Shown here one piece after another: positions 8,959 to 17,627 of a stretch of DNA of 46,372 nt (the stretch's first letter is position 1; every line of letters begins with the position of its first letter). Both the position numbers and the translations under genes were made by a program. The notes beneath the pieces are model-generated. The model was not told the DNA's origin, searched no databases, and saw nothing but the letters and a program-made list of their open reading frames with translations. The DNA is taken from assembly GCA_025352985.1 (NCBI GenBank), contig JANXRL010000148.1, forward strand, positions 1 through 46,372, written 5' to 3'. This stretch comes from Verrucomicrobiota bacterium (GTDB taxonomy: Bacteria; Verrucomicrobiota; Verrucomicrobiia; Opitutales; Opitutaceae).

Positions 8959-9957
8959 ATGAATTTCGCCGTCATCGGAGCCGGGGCTTGGGGAACCGCG
9001 TTTGCGATCCATCTTTCGCGGCTTGGGCACACCGTGACGCTCGTGCCGCGGCGGTTTGAGCAGGCGCTGGCCATTGCTTCCACGCGGGAAAACACCGACT
9101 ACCTGCCAGAGCTCAAGCTGCCGCTCAGCATCCAGATCGGACATGAGCTTGCGCCCGTTCTGATGGAAGCCGAGGTCGTGCTGCTGGCGTGTCCGTCGCA
9201 GGCGTTGCGCGAAACGTGCGAGCGGCTGAAGGCAAATCTCGGGTTCGCCACGCAGCTTAAGCTCATCGTTTCGCTCGCCAAGGGACTGGAACTCGGCACG
9301 CACTTGCGGCCGAGCGAAGTCATCAGCGCCGTGCTGCCGGAGTATGCGGCGGGTTCGCTCACGGGTCCGACCAACGCCGCCGAGGTCGCGCGCGGAAAGC
9401 CGTCCGCGATGGTTCTCGCCGCGACGAAGACGGATGCGTTCCTAGCCGAGGTTCAGGCTGCGCTCAGCGGGCCGACGCTGCGGGTTTACACGAGCGACGA
9501 TGTCGCAGGTATCGAGTTTGGCGGCTGCTTGAAAAACATTTACGCCATCGCGGCCGGTTGCTGCGACGGGCTGAAACTCGGCGATAACGCGAAGGCCGCG
9601 CTGCTTACGCGTGCGCTGGCCGAGATGGTGCGCGTAGGCGCGGCCCTCGGTGCGAAGGCCGATACGTTTTACGGGTTGAGCGGGTTCGGTGACCTAGTGG
9701 CGACGTGCACCGGCGCGTGGAGCCGCAATCGCACGTTTGGCCAGCACCTCGGCGAGGGCGCGAAGGCGGCCGATCTGCTTGCGGCGAGCAAGTCCGTCGT
9801 CGAGGGCTACCGCACGACTGAATCCTTCGCCGGGCTGTGCAAGCAGCGCGGGCTCGACGCGCCGATCCTGGCGGAGACCCATCGCATCCTTTACGAGGGC
9901 CGCGCTCCGGCCGTCGCGCTTACGTCGCTAATGACGCGCGAGCTGAAGCGGGAATAA
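8959..9957 (+). CDS. gpsA: NAD(P)H-dependent glycerol-3-phosphate dehydrogenase
   Basis: A 332-residue cytosolic enzyme that reduces dihydroxyacetone phosphate to sn-glycerol 3-phosphate, the backbone for phospholipids. The N-terminal Rossmann motif is VIGAGAWGTAFA. The substrate-binding lysines sit in SLAKGLEL and GGCLKNIYAI, and the family signature TGPTNAAEVARGKPSA is present. GLSGFGDLVATCTG is the usual C-terminal-domain segment. The ATG follows the inverted-repeat element by 27 bp, so its promoter lies within or just after that element. Length is normal. Confidence 0.95.
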   Translation: MNFAVIGAGAWGTAFAIHLSRLGHTVTLVPRRFEQALAIASTRENTDYLPELKLPLSIQIGHELAPVLMEAEVVLLACPSQALRETCERLKANLGFATQLKLIVSLAKGLELGTHLRPSEVISAVLPEYAAGSLTGPTNAAEVARGKPSAMVLAATKTDAFLAEVQAALSGPTLRVYTSDDVAGIEFGGCLKNIYAIAAGCCDGLKLGDNAKAALLTRALAEMVRVGAALGAKADTFYGLSGFGDLVATCTGAWSRNRTFGQHLGEGAKAADLLAASKSVVEGYRTTESFAGLCKQRGLDAPILAETHRILYEGRAPAVALTSLMTRELKRE

Positions 9958-9967
9958 ATTTTTAAAC

Positions 9968-10035
9968 CGTTCTCTTTCTCGTAATCGTTCTCCCTTTCCC
10001 TAAATTATCTAACCGAGAGAACGAGTAAGAGAACG
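9968..10035. terminator. Long inverted repeat between convergent genes, possible bidirectional terminator
   Basis: Bases 9968-9982 (CGTTCTCTTTCTCGT) pair with 10021-10035 (ACGAGTAAGAGAACG) with a single mismatch across a 38-base loop. The repeat lies between the stops of gpsA and the minus-strand symporter gene. There is no run of T typical of an intrinsic terminator, so the role is inferred from position. Confidence 0.45.
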
Positions 10036-10047
10036 ATGGAGGGGCGA

Positions 10048-11832
10048 TCAGTGGCCGGCGCCAGCCTGGTGCTCCTGGATATACTCGTTCTTGAGACCGA
10101 GTTGCTCGGGGGCGTGGAGGACGAGCATCTTCATGCGGATGTCTTTCGGGATGTCCTTGGACGTCGCTTTCGACACGATGATCATCAGGCCAATGGCGAG
10201 AGGCACCGACCAGATGGCGGGTTGTTCGCAGAGGATGCGAAGGAGCGGATGTCCGGCCCAGAACGCCTTCAGATCGACTATCTTCAGGTCGTTCAGGTTG
10301 ATGACGGTCATGCACAGCAGGGCGGCGACACCGCCCACGAGCATGCCGGTGGCCGCACCCTTCATCGTCATGCCGCGCCACCAGACGCTCATGAAGAGCA
10401 GTGGGAAGTAGCTCGCGGCGGCGATGGCGAAGGCTTGGCCGACCATGAAGTTGATCTGGAGTTGCTCGACTTGGGAGCCGAGGAGCACGGAGACGCCGCC
10501 GATGCCGATGGCGGCGAACTTGAACATTTTCATGCGCTGCTCGGGCGTAGAGTTCGGGCGGAGCATGCGGCCGTAAACGTCGTGGGCGACCGCGCCGGTC
10601 ATCGAGACGAGCAGGCCGGAGAAGGTGCTCATGAAGGCGGCGAACGCGCCGGCGCAGGCGACGCCGCTCAGGATGGAGCCCCAGACGCCGTAGTGTTCGC
10701 GCAGGATGCGCGGGAGTTCGAGCACGACCTTGTCGGTGCCCTTCGCACCGGTGGCGGCGTAGAGCTCGGGGAGCAGGTTGCGCCCGATGACGCCTAGAAC
10801 GGGCGGGAACACATAGAAGATACCGATGAGAATCATCACCCACATGGTGGTGCGCTTGGCGGCGACGCCGTCGGGGTTGGTGTAGAAACGCACCAGGATG
10901 TGCGGGAGGCCGGCGGTGCCGCAGACGAGCGCGATGATGAGCGAGTAGGTGTAGAGAAGCGAGTAGGGGCGGGATTGCTCGGCGGTGAGCCCGGCGGCCT
11001 TCGCGGCCTTGGTCGTGAGCGGGCCGAAGGGTGAAACCCACGCGGTGTCGGCGGGGGCTTTTTCGACAAGGGGCTTGCGGATGATTTCCGGCGCAGGTGC
11101 GGGAACGGCGGGAGTCGCGTCGGCTGACGCCGTGATGGCGGGGGCGGCGGTGAACACGCGTCCGTCGTTGGCCCCGAGGTTGGAACCGTAGCTGCCGAAG
11201 ACGGTCATGAGCACGAAGACGGGCACGGTGATGGCGAAGAGTTTCAGCCAATATTGCATCGCTTGCACGAGGGTGATGCCTTTCATGCCGCCGAGGGCGA
11301 CGTTGAGGGTGATGACCGCGCCGACGACGGCGACGCCGACCCAGTAGGGCAGGCCGGGGAAGATGTAGGCGAGGGTCGTGCCTGCGCCCTTCATCTGCGG
11401 CATCGTGTAGAAGAAGCCGATGAAGAGGACGAAGCACACGGCGATTTTGCGGAAGACGGGCGAGTCGTAGCGGCCCTCGGCGAAGTCGGGGATCGTGTAG
11501 GCGCCGAAGCGGCGCAGCGGCCCGGCGATGAAGAGCAGGAGGAACAGGTAGCCGCACGCATAACACACCGGATACCACAACGCGTCGTAGCCGACGGCCA
11601 TGACCATGCCGGCGATGCCCATGAAGGACGCGGCGGAAAGGTATTCGCCGGAGATGGCGGAGGCGTTCCAGCCGACGGACACCGAGCGGCCCGCGACGAA
11701 GAAGTCACCGGCGGTCTTTGAGGTCTTCGCCGAGCGGAAGCCCATGTAAATGGTGAAGCCGACGGTGAGGAGCGAGAGGGCGAAGATCCACGGATCAACG
11801 CCGTCGAGGAAGGCGAGGGGAAGCGTGCTCAT
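10048..11832 (-). CDS. Sodium:solute symporter, cation/acetate symporter type
   Basis: A 594-residue member of the SSS family, with about 13 hydrophobic segments and the family segments WNASAISGEYLSAASFMG and ALGGMKGITLVQAMQYW. The closest type I recognise is ActP (acetate and other short monocarboxylates). It is co-encoded with a DUF485-like small membrane protein by a 4-bp ATGA overlap, matching the yjcH-actP arrangement. Residues about 212-285 form an unusually long hydrophilic, Ala/Pro-rich loop between membrane segments. Start at ATG 11832. Substrate is inference; family is firm. Confidence 0.88.
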   Translation of the reverse strand: MSTLPLAFLDGVDPWIFALSLLTVGFTIYMGFRSAKTSKTAGDFFVAGRSVSVGWNASAISGEYLSAASFMGIAGMVMAVGYDALWYPVCYACGYLFLLLFIAGPLRRFGAYTIPDFAEGRYDSPVFRKIAVCFVLFIGFFYTMPQMKGAGTTLAYIFPGLPYWVGVAVVGAVITLNVALGGMKGITLVQAMQYWLKLFAITVPVFVLMTVFGSYGSNLGANDGRVFTAAPAITASADATPAVPAPAPEIIRKPLVEKAPADTAWVSPFGPLTTKAAKAAGLTAEQSRPYSLLYTYSLIIALVCGTAGLPHILVRFYTNPDGVAAKRTTMWVMILIGIFYVFPPVLGVIGRNLLPELYAATGAKGTDKVVLELPRILREHYGVWGSILSGVACAGAFAAFMSTFSGLLVSMTGAVAHDVYGRMLRPNSTPEQRMKMFKFAAIGIGGVSVLLGSQVEQLQINFMVGQAFAIAAASYFPLLFMSVWWRGMTMKGAATGMLVGGVAALLCMTVINLNDLKIVDLKAFWAGHPLLRILCEQPAIWSVPLAIGLMIIVSKATSKDIPKDIRMKMLVLHAPEQLGLKNEYIQEHQAGAGH

Positions 11833-12131
11833 TTGAGAACCTCCCTGGCCTCATCGGCTTCAAGTTTGAGCGAGCGTTTGATGAACACGCCCGAGATGAG
11901 CCAGACGTAGGGAAAGAACAGCACGCCCAGGATCAGCCAGGTGAGGGTAAAGCCGCCGATGCGCGTCGCCATGAGGGCGGGGGCGAAGTAGTTGGCGAGC
12001 GGAAGGCCTAGCAATGCGACGAGGAACGCGGCGGCGCAAGCGATGGACAAACGAAGCTGACGACGCATCAGCGAGGCGAGAAAGGCCTCGCTGTGAATCG
12101 TATCAGCACGATTAGCAGTGGAATGGGGCAT
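11829..12131 (-). CDS. DUF485-like small membrane protein
   Basis: A 100-residue protein from the ATG at 12131; a TTG at 12167 would add 12 residues that do not look like part of the family. It has two hydrophobic helices (around LSIACAAAFLVALLGLPLAN and GGFTLTWLILGVLFFPYVWL) separated by a short loop, and a charged C-terminus. This is the layout of DUF485/YjcH proteins, which accompany acetate symporters. Its stop overlaps the symporter start by four bases, so the two are surely co-translated. The proposed role is as an accessory to the symporter; no activity is known from sequence. Confidence 0.75.
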   Translation of the reverse strand: MPHSTANRADTIHSEAFLASLMRRQLRLSIACAAAFLVALLGLPLANYFAPALMATRIGGFTLTWLILGVLFFPYVWLISGVFIKRSLKLEADEAREVLK

Positions 12132-12182
12132 GCGCGTCCAGAGTGCCGGGCGCGCGCCGCTGGGCAAGCCTGTGTGCGGAGC

Positions 12183-12635
12183 TTATTTGGTCTTTTCGAT
12201 CACCGATGCCCGGTCATCCTCGAAGGTGACGCGCATGCGTTCTTCCTTGCGGTTGGCGTAAGCGGGTTGGCGCACGGGTTCGTAATAAACCGACACCGTC
12301 TTGGTGGCCGGATTCGTGACGTAGATCGGCCTTTGGGCGACGAAGGGGTTGTCTTGGTATTCCTGCCAGTAGCGGTTGTAGATCCAGACGAGGGTTTTGT
12401 TTTTGGCGGTGATGACGTCCCGTTTTTCGTCGGGGTAGCCGAGCGCGATGTAAACTTCGTCCGGGCGGTCGCCGATGCGGATGTCGCCCGCCTTGAGCCT
12501 CGCCTGCGAGGCTGGATCGAGCGCGGCGAACGCTGCTGCTTTTTGCTTGGAGCGGCTTTCAAACGTGCTGCAGCCGGTGAGGGCAAGCAGGGCGCCCGCA
12601 GCGAATAAAAACAGGGAGAGGCTTCGGGGATTCAT
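12183..12635 (-). CDS. Predicted lipoprotein of unknown function
   Basis: A 150-residue protein starting MNPRSLSLFLFAAGALLALTGC, a signal peptide with lipobox LTGC. The in-frame sequence upstream of 12635 would put 14 residues before the signal and was rejected. The mature part begins with a helix, then KAGDIRIGDRPDEVYIALGYPDEKR, a pattern recalling the small SmpA/OmlA-type (BamE-like) fold in which a conserved G-x-P turn follows a helix pair. That resemblance is weak and is offered as a hypothesis. It is followed by beta-rich sequence with many Tyr. It sits alone on the minus strand between the symporter pair and the Cys-rich secreted gene. Confidence 0.75.
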   Translation of the reverse strand: MNPRSLSLFLFAAGALLALTGCSTFESRSKQKAAAFAALDPASQARLKAGDIRIGDRPDEVYIALGYPDEKRDVITAKNKTLVWIYNRYWQEYQDNPFVAQRPIYVTNPATKTVSVYYEPVRQPAYANRKEERMRVTFEDDRASVIEKTK

Positions 12636-12707
12636 GGGGATATAATGGTAGTTTGTCATCACATCCCCATGGCGCAAGCCAGTGGGTCACTTGATCGGCC
12701 GGGATTA

Positions 12708-13085
12708 TTACACTCCCGGCTTGGCGCAGACGCCCATGGGACAATCGGAGGAAGTGGTGGCGACGGGCGTGACCTTGGCTTTGGCGGCGGCCGCGTCGTC
12801 GATGAGCTTGAGGTATTTGTCCGGAGTTTTTTTGAACTTGCCGATGCACATTTTGCAGCAGAAGCGGACGAGGCGGTCGGCCTGACCGTCCTGTTTATAA
12901 ACGTAGTCAATGGGAGGACCCATGTCGCCGTCGGTGAGGGGTTCGCCGGAGACGACGCAAGTGGTGAGCGGGTAGGCGGCCTTGGCCTTGGAGAGGTCGA
13001 AGGTGTCGGCGGCGAAGGCGAGTCCGGAGGCGGCGAAGCCGAGGACAAGGGCGAGGACGAGGCGGGCGGATTTGAAGGATTTCAT
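12708..13085 (-). CDS. Secreted Cys-rich protein with TRASH/YHS-like metal-binding pattern
   Basis: A 125-residue protein with a clear signal peptide (cleavage expected after AFA, about residue 25). The mature part has TTCVVSGEPL (C43) and, about 33 residues later, RFCCKMCIGKFKKTPDKYL (C76, C77, C80). This matches the spacing and flanking Phe/Lys pattern of TRASH/YHS-type domains that bind soft metals. A C-terminal CPMGVC (C115, C120) adds a further Cys pair. A periplasmic copper or heavy-metal binding role is inferred. The metal efflux operon is 11 kb away, so a functional link is only possible. Confidence 0.8.
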   Translation of the reverse strand: MKSFKSARLVLALVLGFAASGLAFAADTFDLSKAKAAYPLTTCVVSGEPLTDGDMGPPIDYVYKQDGQADRLVRFCCKMCIGKFKKTPDKYLKLIDDAAAAKAKVTPVATTSSDCPMGVCAKPGV

Positions 13086-13159
13086 GGGATGGGTTAGGAT
13101 GGCGTTCGAGGGTTATACGCAACGAGGCGGGGAAACCCTTGAAATTTAAACACGGGCAA

Positions 13160-15877
13160 TCACGGGGTGGTGTTTGGGGTATTGACTATGTTTATGAAAT
13201 TGCCCCCCGCCAAAGTCAAAGTGCCCGCAGAACTTGAAGGCCCACTGCTTACGCTGGGAACCGGCGTGGAGATCTGAATACTGCCGGAGCGTGTCGTGGA
13301 GCCGGCGCCATCGCTGGGCGGCAGCAGGAAGTAGCATTGGGCAAACGGCGTGCCGGCAGCCGGCGAGATCCGTTGGAGCAACGCGCCTTCAAACGGGACG
13401 GTGAGCGTGGCGGTCTTGCCGCTGACGGTGCGCACGACGGTGAAGCTGCCGGCGAAGGAGCCGGCCGCGGTATTGACCTTCAATGTCCAGTGCGAGGGGT
13501 TGGCGAGATCCGAGGGGGCGGCCAGCGAAACGACGTAGGCCGAGGTAAGAGCGAGGTTGAGCGGGAGATTATCGGTATTGCCGCCGGTGTTGGACAGTCC
13601 TGCCTGGCTTACGGACAAGGGGAAGGTGCCGGCGAGGGAAACGGTCGGGACCCAAGGCTCGGCGCTGACATTCAGGCCGACGGGGCCGAAGCCTGCGGGG
13701 TAGGTTTTGTCGGCGGAGGCGGCGGGCTTGCTCCAATAGAAGTCGCTGCCGGTGGCGCTGGCTATGTGGTAGATGGGTTTGGGGGTGGTGGAGTCGCTGC
13801 GCGTGGTCATTTGCAGCCAGCCCGCGAGGTAGCCGCCGGCGGTCTTGTAGGGTTTGATGTAGGCGCGGTAGTTGGCGTTGTAGCTGGTGACGAGCGAGGC
13901 GGTGAAGAGGGTGCCGTCGGCGGTTTTGCCCGTGACGGCCATGAGGCCGGACGTGGGGATTTTAAGGGTGGCATAGCCGACGCCGGCGGGAGTGGCGGCG
14001 GCATTCAGCGGGGAGGAGTCCAGATTTTCAGGGGATGCGAGGAGGAGGGTGAAGTTGCCGAGCCAAGGGGCGCCGTTGGCGGTCGAAGGGGGAACGGTCG
14101 AGCTGTCAATCCCCGCGAGGGTTCCGATGGTGGTGGCGCCGGTTTTGAGGGTGGCGGCCAGGGTGGAGTTGTTGAGCGCGTTCAGGACGAGCGTGTAGGG
14201 AGCGCCGGGCGCGACCGAACGGGCCAGGGTGAGCGTGGAGACGGCGGCCGAGTAATCGGCATTCAGGGCTAGTTGTCCGCGCAGGGTGAAGATCTGGACG
14301 TCGGAGCAGGTGAGCTTGCCGGTGTAGGCGCCGGTCGCGGTGACGTTGAGCTCAAGCTTGCCGACGGGGACGCCGTTGGTGCCGACGAGCAGGCCCTCGT
14401 AGGCCGCCACCATTGGGATGGGGAAAGCGCGGACAACAAAGGTGAAGGTTTGGGTGGCGCTTTTGACGGTGCCTTTTTGCGACCAGTAGGTGACGACGTA
14501 GATGCCGACTTTGGCGGTGATGACGCCGGTGATCTTGCCGGTGGCGGCGTTGATGCCGAGGCCGGCGGGCAGGCCGGTGGCGAAATAGGTGAGATCACCG
14601 GGCGTGCCGCCGGAGAGGTCAAGGGATACGCTTCCAGTGACGTCAACTTTCTGGGTGGGGACAATCGCCAAGGGTGAGGGCACGACGGACAGGGTGGCGC
14701 CGCTGCGGGCAGCGGTGGTCGCCCCCGTGGTGACGAGGCACTGGAACTGGTCGCCGCCCATCGCGAGGGTGGTGGGGGCGACGTTGAGGGTGGCGGTGGT
14801 GGTGCCCGCGTAGGGCGGTGCTTCGGACAGGCTGGTCCATGGGGTGGTGCCGACGGCTTTGCGCTGCCACTGGTATGTGGTGCCGGTCGCGCCGGGGGTG
14901 ATCGCAAAGGTGGCGGTCTGGCCGACCTGGACGGTCTGGCTGACCGGTGTGGTTTTGGGTGCGGCAGCCACGGTGACGGTGAAGGTGGTGTCGTTGAAGT
15001 TGCCGTTGAGGTCGCGGATCGTGACGAGCGAGCGTCCGGCGACTTTTCCGGGGGTGAGGGTGAGGGCGGAGCCTGCGACCGCGGCGGTGACGACGGCGGG
15101 ATTGGAGTTGAGCACGCCGAACGAAAAGACAGCCGGGCTGGTCTTGGTGAGCGGATAGAGCGTGGGGGTCGCGGAGATGCTTATAACGGTGACGAGGTTG
15201 GTGAGGTAAAGCTGCGACTGGCCGGGGAGGACGCCATCAAGCGGAAGGGTGTTAAACGCTGCGTTGATGCCAGTGAGGTCGTAGGTCGGGAGCGCGGCGA
15301 TGGCGTCCACCACGGTCATGCCCTTGCCGAGCACGCGGGCGAAAACGGTGAAGCCGTCGTTGTTGGTCGAGCCTAGGGAGCTGGTGTTGTCAACGAGGTT
15401 GAAGAACCACTGGTTGGTGGCGCTGTTGGGCTGGCCGCCGAGCTTGGCCATCGCGAGGGTGCCTCGGGTGTTGGGGAGGTTGTATTCGTTGGCCACGGCG
15501 GCCTTGGCGGCGATGGCGGCGAGGCCCGAGACGGCCTTGAAGCCGCCGCCTTGGATGACGAAACCGGGCTCCGAGCGATGGATGATCGAGCTGGAGTAGG
15601 AGCCGCCGTTAACGTAGCTGAGGAAATTGGTGACGGTGTTGGGGGCGGCCGTGGGGAGTAGTTCCACGAAGACGTTTCCCATGGTGGTCGTCATCTTCAT
15701 GATCTGTGCGGGGTTGACGCCGGGCAGGGTGAAATGGGTTTTCAGGTCGATGGTAGCTGCGGAGCTGCCGATGGTGAAAGCCGGGTCGTCGATGGGCGTG
15801 ATCGTGACGGGAACGTCGCCGGCGCGGATCGACAGGGCGGCAAGCAGGGCAAGAAACACGGCGGGGAGGAACCTCAT
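13160..15877 (-). CDS. Large secreted protein with cyclophilin-type PPIase and Ig-like domains
   Basis: A 905-residue protein from ATG 15877 with signal peptide MRFLPAVFLALLAALSIRAG. Residues about 60-225 form a cyclophilin domain: IIHRSEPGFVIQGG matches the catalytic FHR-x2-PGF-x-IQGG motif (R101), followed by NSATNQWFFNLVDN and FTVFARVLGKGMTVVDAI. An Ig-like domain follows (around TFAITPGATGTTYQWQR, about 310-395), then a putative Ig (He_PIG) unit with GLPAGLGINAATGKITGVI. The remaining about 420 residues are Thr/Ala/Ser-rich beta sequence. It probably acts outside the inner membrane in proline isomerisation during folding or adhesion. The in-frame extension to 15940 was rejected because it buries the signal peptide. 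Confidence 0.9.
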   Translation of the reverse strand: MRFLPAVFLALLAALSIRAGDVPVTITPIDDPAFTIGSSAATIDLKTHFTLPGVNPAQIMKMTTTMGNVFVELLPTAAPNTVTNFLSYVNGGSYSSSIIHRSEPGFVIQGGGFKAVSGLAAIAAKAAVANEYNLPNTRGTLAMAKLGGQPNSATNQWFFNLVDNTSSLGSTNNDGFTVFARVLGKGMTVVDAIAALPTYDLTGINAAFNTLPLDGVLPGQSQLYLTNLVTVISISATPTLYPLTKTSPAVFSFGVLNSNPAVVTAAVAGSALTLTPGKVAGRSLVTIRDLNGNFNDTTFTVTVAAAPKTTPVSQTVQVGQTATFAITPGATGTTYQWQRKAVGTTPWTSLSEAPPYAGTTTATLNVAPTTLAMGGDQFQCLVTTGATTAARSGATLSVVPSPLAIVPTQKVDVTGSVSLDLSGGTPGDLTYFATGLPAGLGINAATGKITGVITAKVGIYVVTYWSQKGTVKSATQTFTFVVRAFPIPMVAAYEGLLVGTNGVPVGKLELNVTATGAYTGKLTCSDVQIFTLRGQLALNADYSAAVSTLTLARSVAPGAPYTLVLNALNNSTLAATLKTGATTIGTLAGIDSSTVPPSTANGAPWLGNFTLLLASPENLDSSPLNAAATPAGVGYATLKIPTSGLMAVTGKTADGTLFTASLVTSYNANYRAYIKPYKTAGGYLAGWLQMTTRSDSTTPKPIYHIASATGSDFYWSKPAASADKTYPAGFGPVGLNVSAEPWVPTVSLAGTFPLSVSQAGLSNTGGNTDNLPLNLALTSAYVVSLAAPSDLANPSHWTLKVNTAAGSFAGSFTVVRTVSGKTATLTVPFEGALLQRISPAAGTPFAQCYFLLPPSDGAGSTTRSGSIQISTPVPSVSSGPSSSAGTLTLAGGNFINIVNTPNTTP

Positions 15878-15947
15878 AAGGCGCAGAATACTATACTTCC
15901 GGGCCCGTTCGCCAAGACTTTGTATCAAGCGTGCAGCCAAGGCCGCG

Positions 15948-16436
15948 TCACGGGCTGGGTTTGGTTGTTTTGGTGTGCAGCGCAGCGAGATCCGGGTCTT
16001 GGCGGGCGTCTTTTTTCCAATGCGGGTCGCGGGTGAAGACCGAATCCAAGCGTCGGCGGGCTTCTTTGAGGTCGCCGAGCAGGCAAAAATAGCAGGCGAG
16101 GTTGTAGTCCACTAGGACGGACGGCTCGGAGATCGCGGCGGCGCCGCGCAGCAGGACGTCGCGGGCTTCTGTGATCTTCTGACGCTCGCGCAAGGCATAG
16201 GCCCAGGCGATCCATGGACGTTCATTGGACGGATCGGCGGCGACTATTTGAGGCGAGAGCGTGATGACGGCGGTCCATGCCTCTTCGGCCATGGCGAGTT
16301 CCAGAAGCACACCGAGGACGACGGGCAACTTCCGGTCGGCGGCGGTGATGCGTGAGAGTTCCTCGCGCGCTTCTGCAAACAGGCCGAGCTCGATGTAGCC
16401 GAGCGCGTAGTCGAGGTGTTTGCGGGTTGGAATCAC
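15948..16436 (-). CDS. TPR-like repeat protein
   Basis: A 162-residue helical protein from a GTG at 16436; a TTG at 16478 would add 14 residues that do not look like TPR. Helix pairs with TPR consensus spacing are visible: LDYALGYIELGLFAEAREEL, SNERPWIAWAYALRERQKI and LVDYNLACYFCLLGDLKEAR. No signal peptide or catalytic motif is present. It follows the secreted cyclophilin gene's promoter side, in the same direction, with a 70-bp gap between this stop and that ATG. It is probably a cytosolic protein-interaction scaffold; the partner is unknown. Confidence 0.72.
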   Translation of the reverse strand: MIPTRKHLDYALGYIELGLFAEAREELSRITAADRKLPVVLGVLLELAMAEEAWTAVITLSPQIVAADPSNERPWIAWAYALRERQKITEARDVLLRGAAAISEPSVLVDYNLACYFCLLGDLKEARRRLDSVFTRDPHWKKDARQDPDLAALHTKTTKPSP

Positions 16437-16531
16437 AACGGTGACTTCACCAGAAGTCGGACAGTGACGCCACGCCAAACCCGCCGGCTCTATTCGCCAA
16501 TGGGGTTTTCACCGGAGGTATATTCGTTTGC

Positions 16532-17485
16532 TTGGATGACGATCTGTGCGCGGAATGGGGCACGAACACTTCGCCGCCAGCTGCCTTGCCCGATCTGGAC
16601 ATTACCCTGCGGGTGGGATGTCGGCTGGTTTATGAGGCCACGGGGCCGGCGACTCTGCTGCTCAACCTCAAGCTGCGGCCGGGCACGCATCATGCCGTGT
16701 TGGCGGAGTCTCTGATGATAGGGGAGGGGCGGCCATTCGACGAATTTACGGACGTCCACGGCAACCCGGTCGTGCGCCTTTTGCTGCGGCCCGGGGCCAA
16801 TGCGATCACGCACGACGCGCTGGTGTCGGTGTCCTCGCGGTCGGACAATCACGAGTTGGTCGGGCTCGCGCCGGTCACCCCCGACCGGCTGCCGCCCGAG
16901 CTGCTACGCTACACAATGCCGAGCCGATATTGTGATTCGGACAAGCTGACGAACTTCGCGTGGGAGCATTTCGGCCAGATCGAGCATGGCTGGCCGCGCG
17001 TGCAGGCGATCAGCCTGTGGCTGCATAAAAATATCCAATACCGCTACATGTCGGGCCGCCCCGATCTCTCGGCGTGGGATATCCTGCAACGCGGCTACGG
17101 CGTGTGCCGCGACTTCGCACATCTGGCGATCGCGCTTAACCGCACGTTCAACGTGCCGGCGCGCTACATCACCGGGCACCTGCCGGACATCGGGTTTCCC
17201 GATCCGGACGGACACATGGATTTTCATGCCTACGCGGAGGTTTACCTTGGCGGAAACTGGTTTACGACCGATGCTCGTTTTCACGTGCCGCGCATCGGCC
17301 GTATCACGGTTTCTCGCGGACTCGATGCGGTAGACGGGGCGTTCTCCACGATCTACGGCGGTGCTAATCTGGCGCATTTTCAGGTTTACGCCTATCAAGT
17401 CGCGCCCGGCACGGTGAAGGTGGGCGACCCGGTGGATATTTCGCGGCGGTTGGATAACCGGCACGACGTCGTCACGAATCGCTGA
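16532..17485 (+). CDS. Transglutaminase-like domain protein
   Basis: A 317-residue protein with an N-terminal beta domain (about 20-125) and a bacterial transglutaminase-like papain-fold domain. The triad is visible: C192 in YGVCRDFAHLAIALN, H232 in MDFHAYAEVYL and D247 in WFTTDARF. Such proteins act as thiol peptidases or transferases. Relatives often sit with circularly permuted ATP-grasp and alpha-E genes, which are here fused and 20 kb away (37268-39769). The start is a TTG at 16532, with GGAGGT at 16514-16519 12 bases upstream. No upstream ATG is available in frame, so the exact start is uncertain. Confidence 0.88.
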   Translation: MDDDLCAEWGTNTSPPAALPDLDITLRVGCRLVYEATGPATLLLNLKLRPGTHHAVLAESLMIGEGRPFDEFTDVHGNPVVRLLLRPGANAITHDALVSVSSRSDNHELVGLAPVTPDRLPPELLRYTMPSRYCDSDKLTNFAWEHFGQIEHGWPRVQAISLWLHKNIQYRYMSGRPDLSAWDILQRGYGVCRDFAHLAIALNRTFNVPARYITGHLPDIGFPDPDGHMDFHAYAEVYLGGNWFTTDARFHVPRIGRITVSRGLDAVDGAFSTIYGGANLAHFQVYAYQVAPGTVKVGDPVDISRRLDNRHDVVTNR

Positions 17486-17627
17486 GGTTGGTGCCATTTG
17501 ACAGGGGATCCGCGTCCGATGGATTCCGGCTGGATTTACGGTGCGTCTTTGGGCAACCATCACCGGCATGATGCGTCGTCCGCGCGTCATGATTCCACGC
17601 TTCAACCAACCACACCGTTTATTCGCC

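Noticed and set aside
17499-17530. TTGACA as a -35 promoter box before the secreted hypothetical gene
   Set aside because: No acceptable -10 hexamer is found at 16-18 bases, so a promoter cannot be supported.
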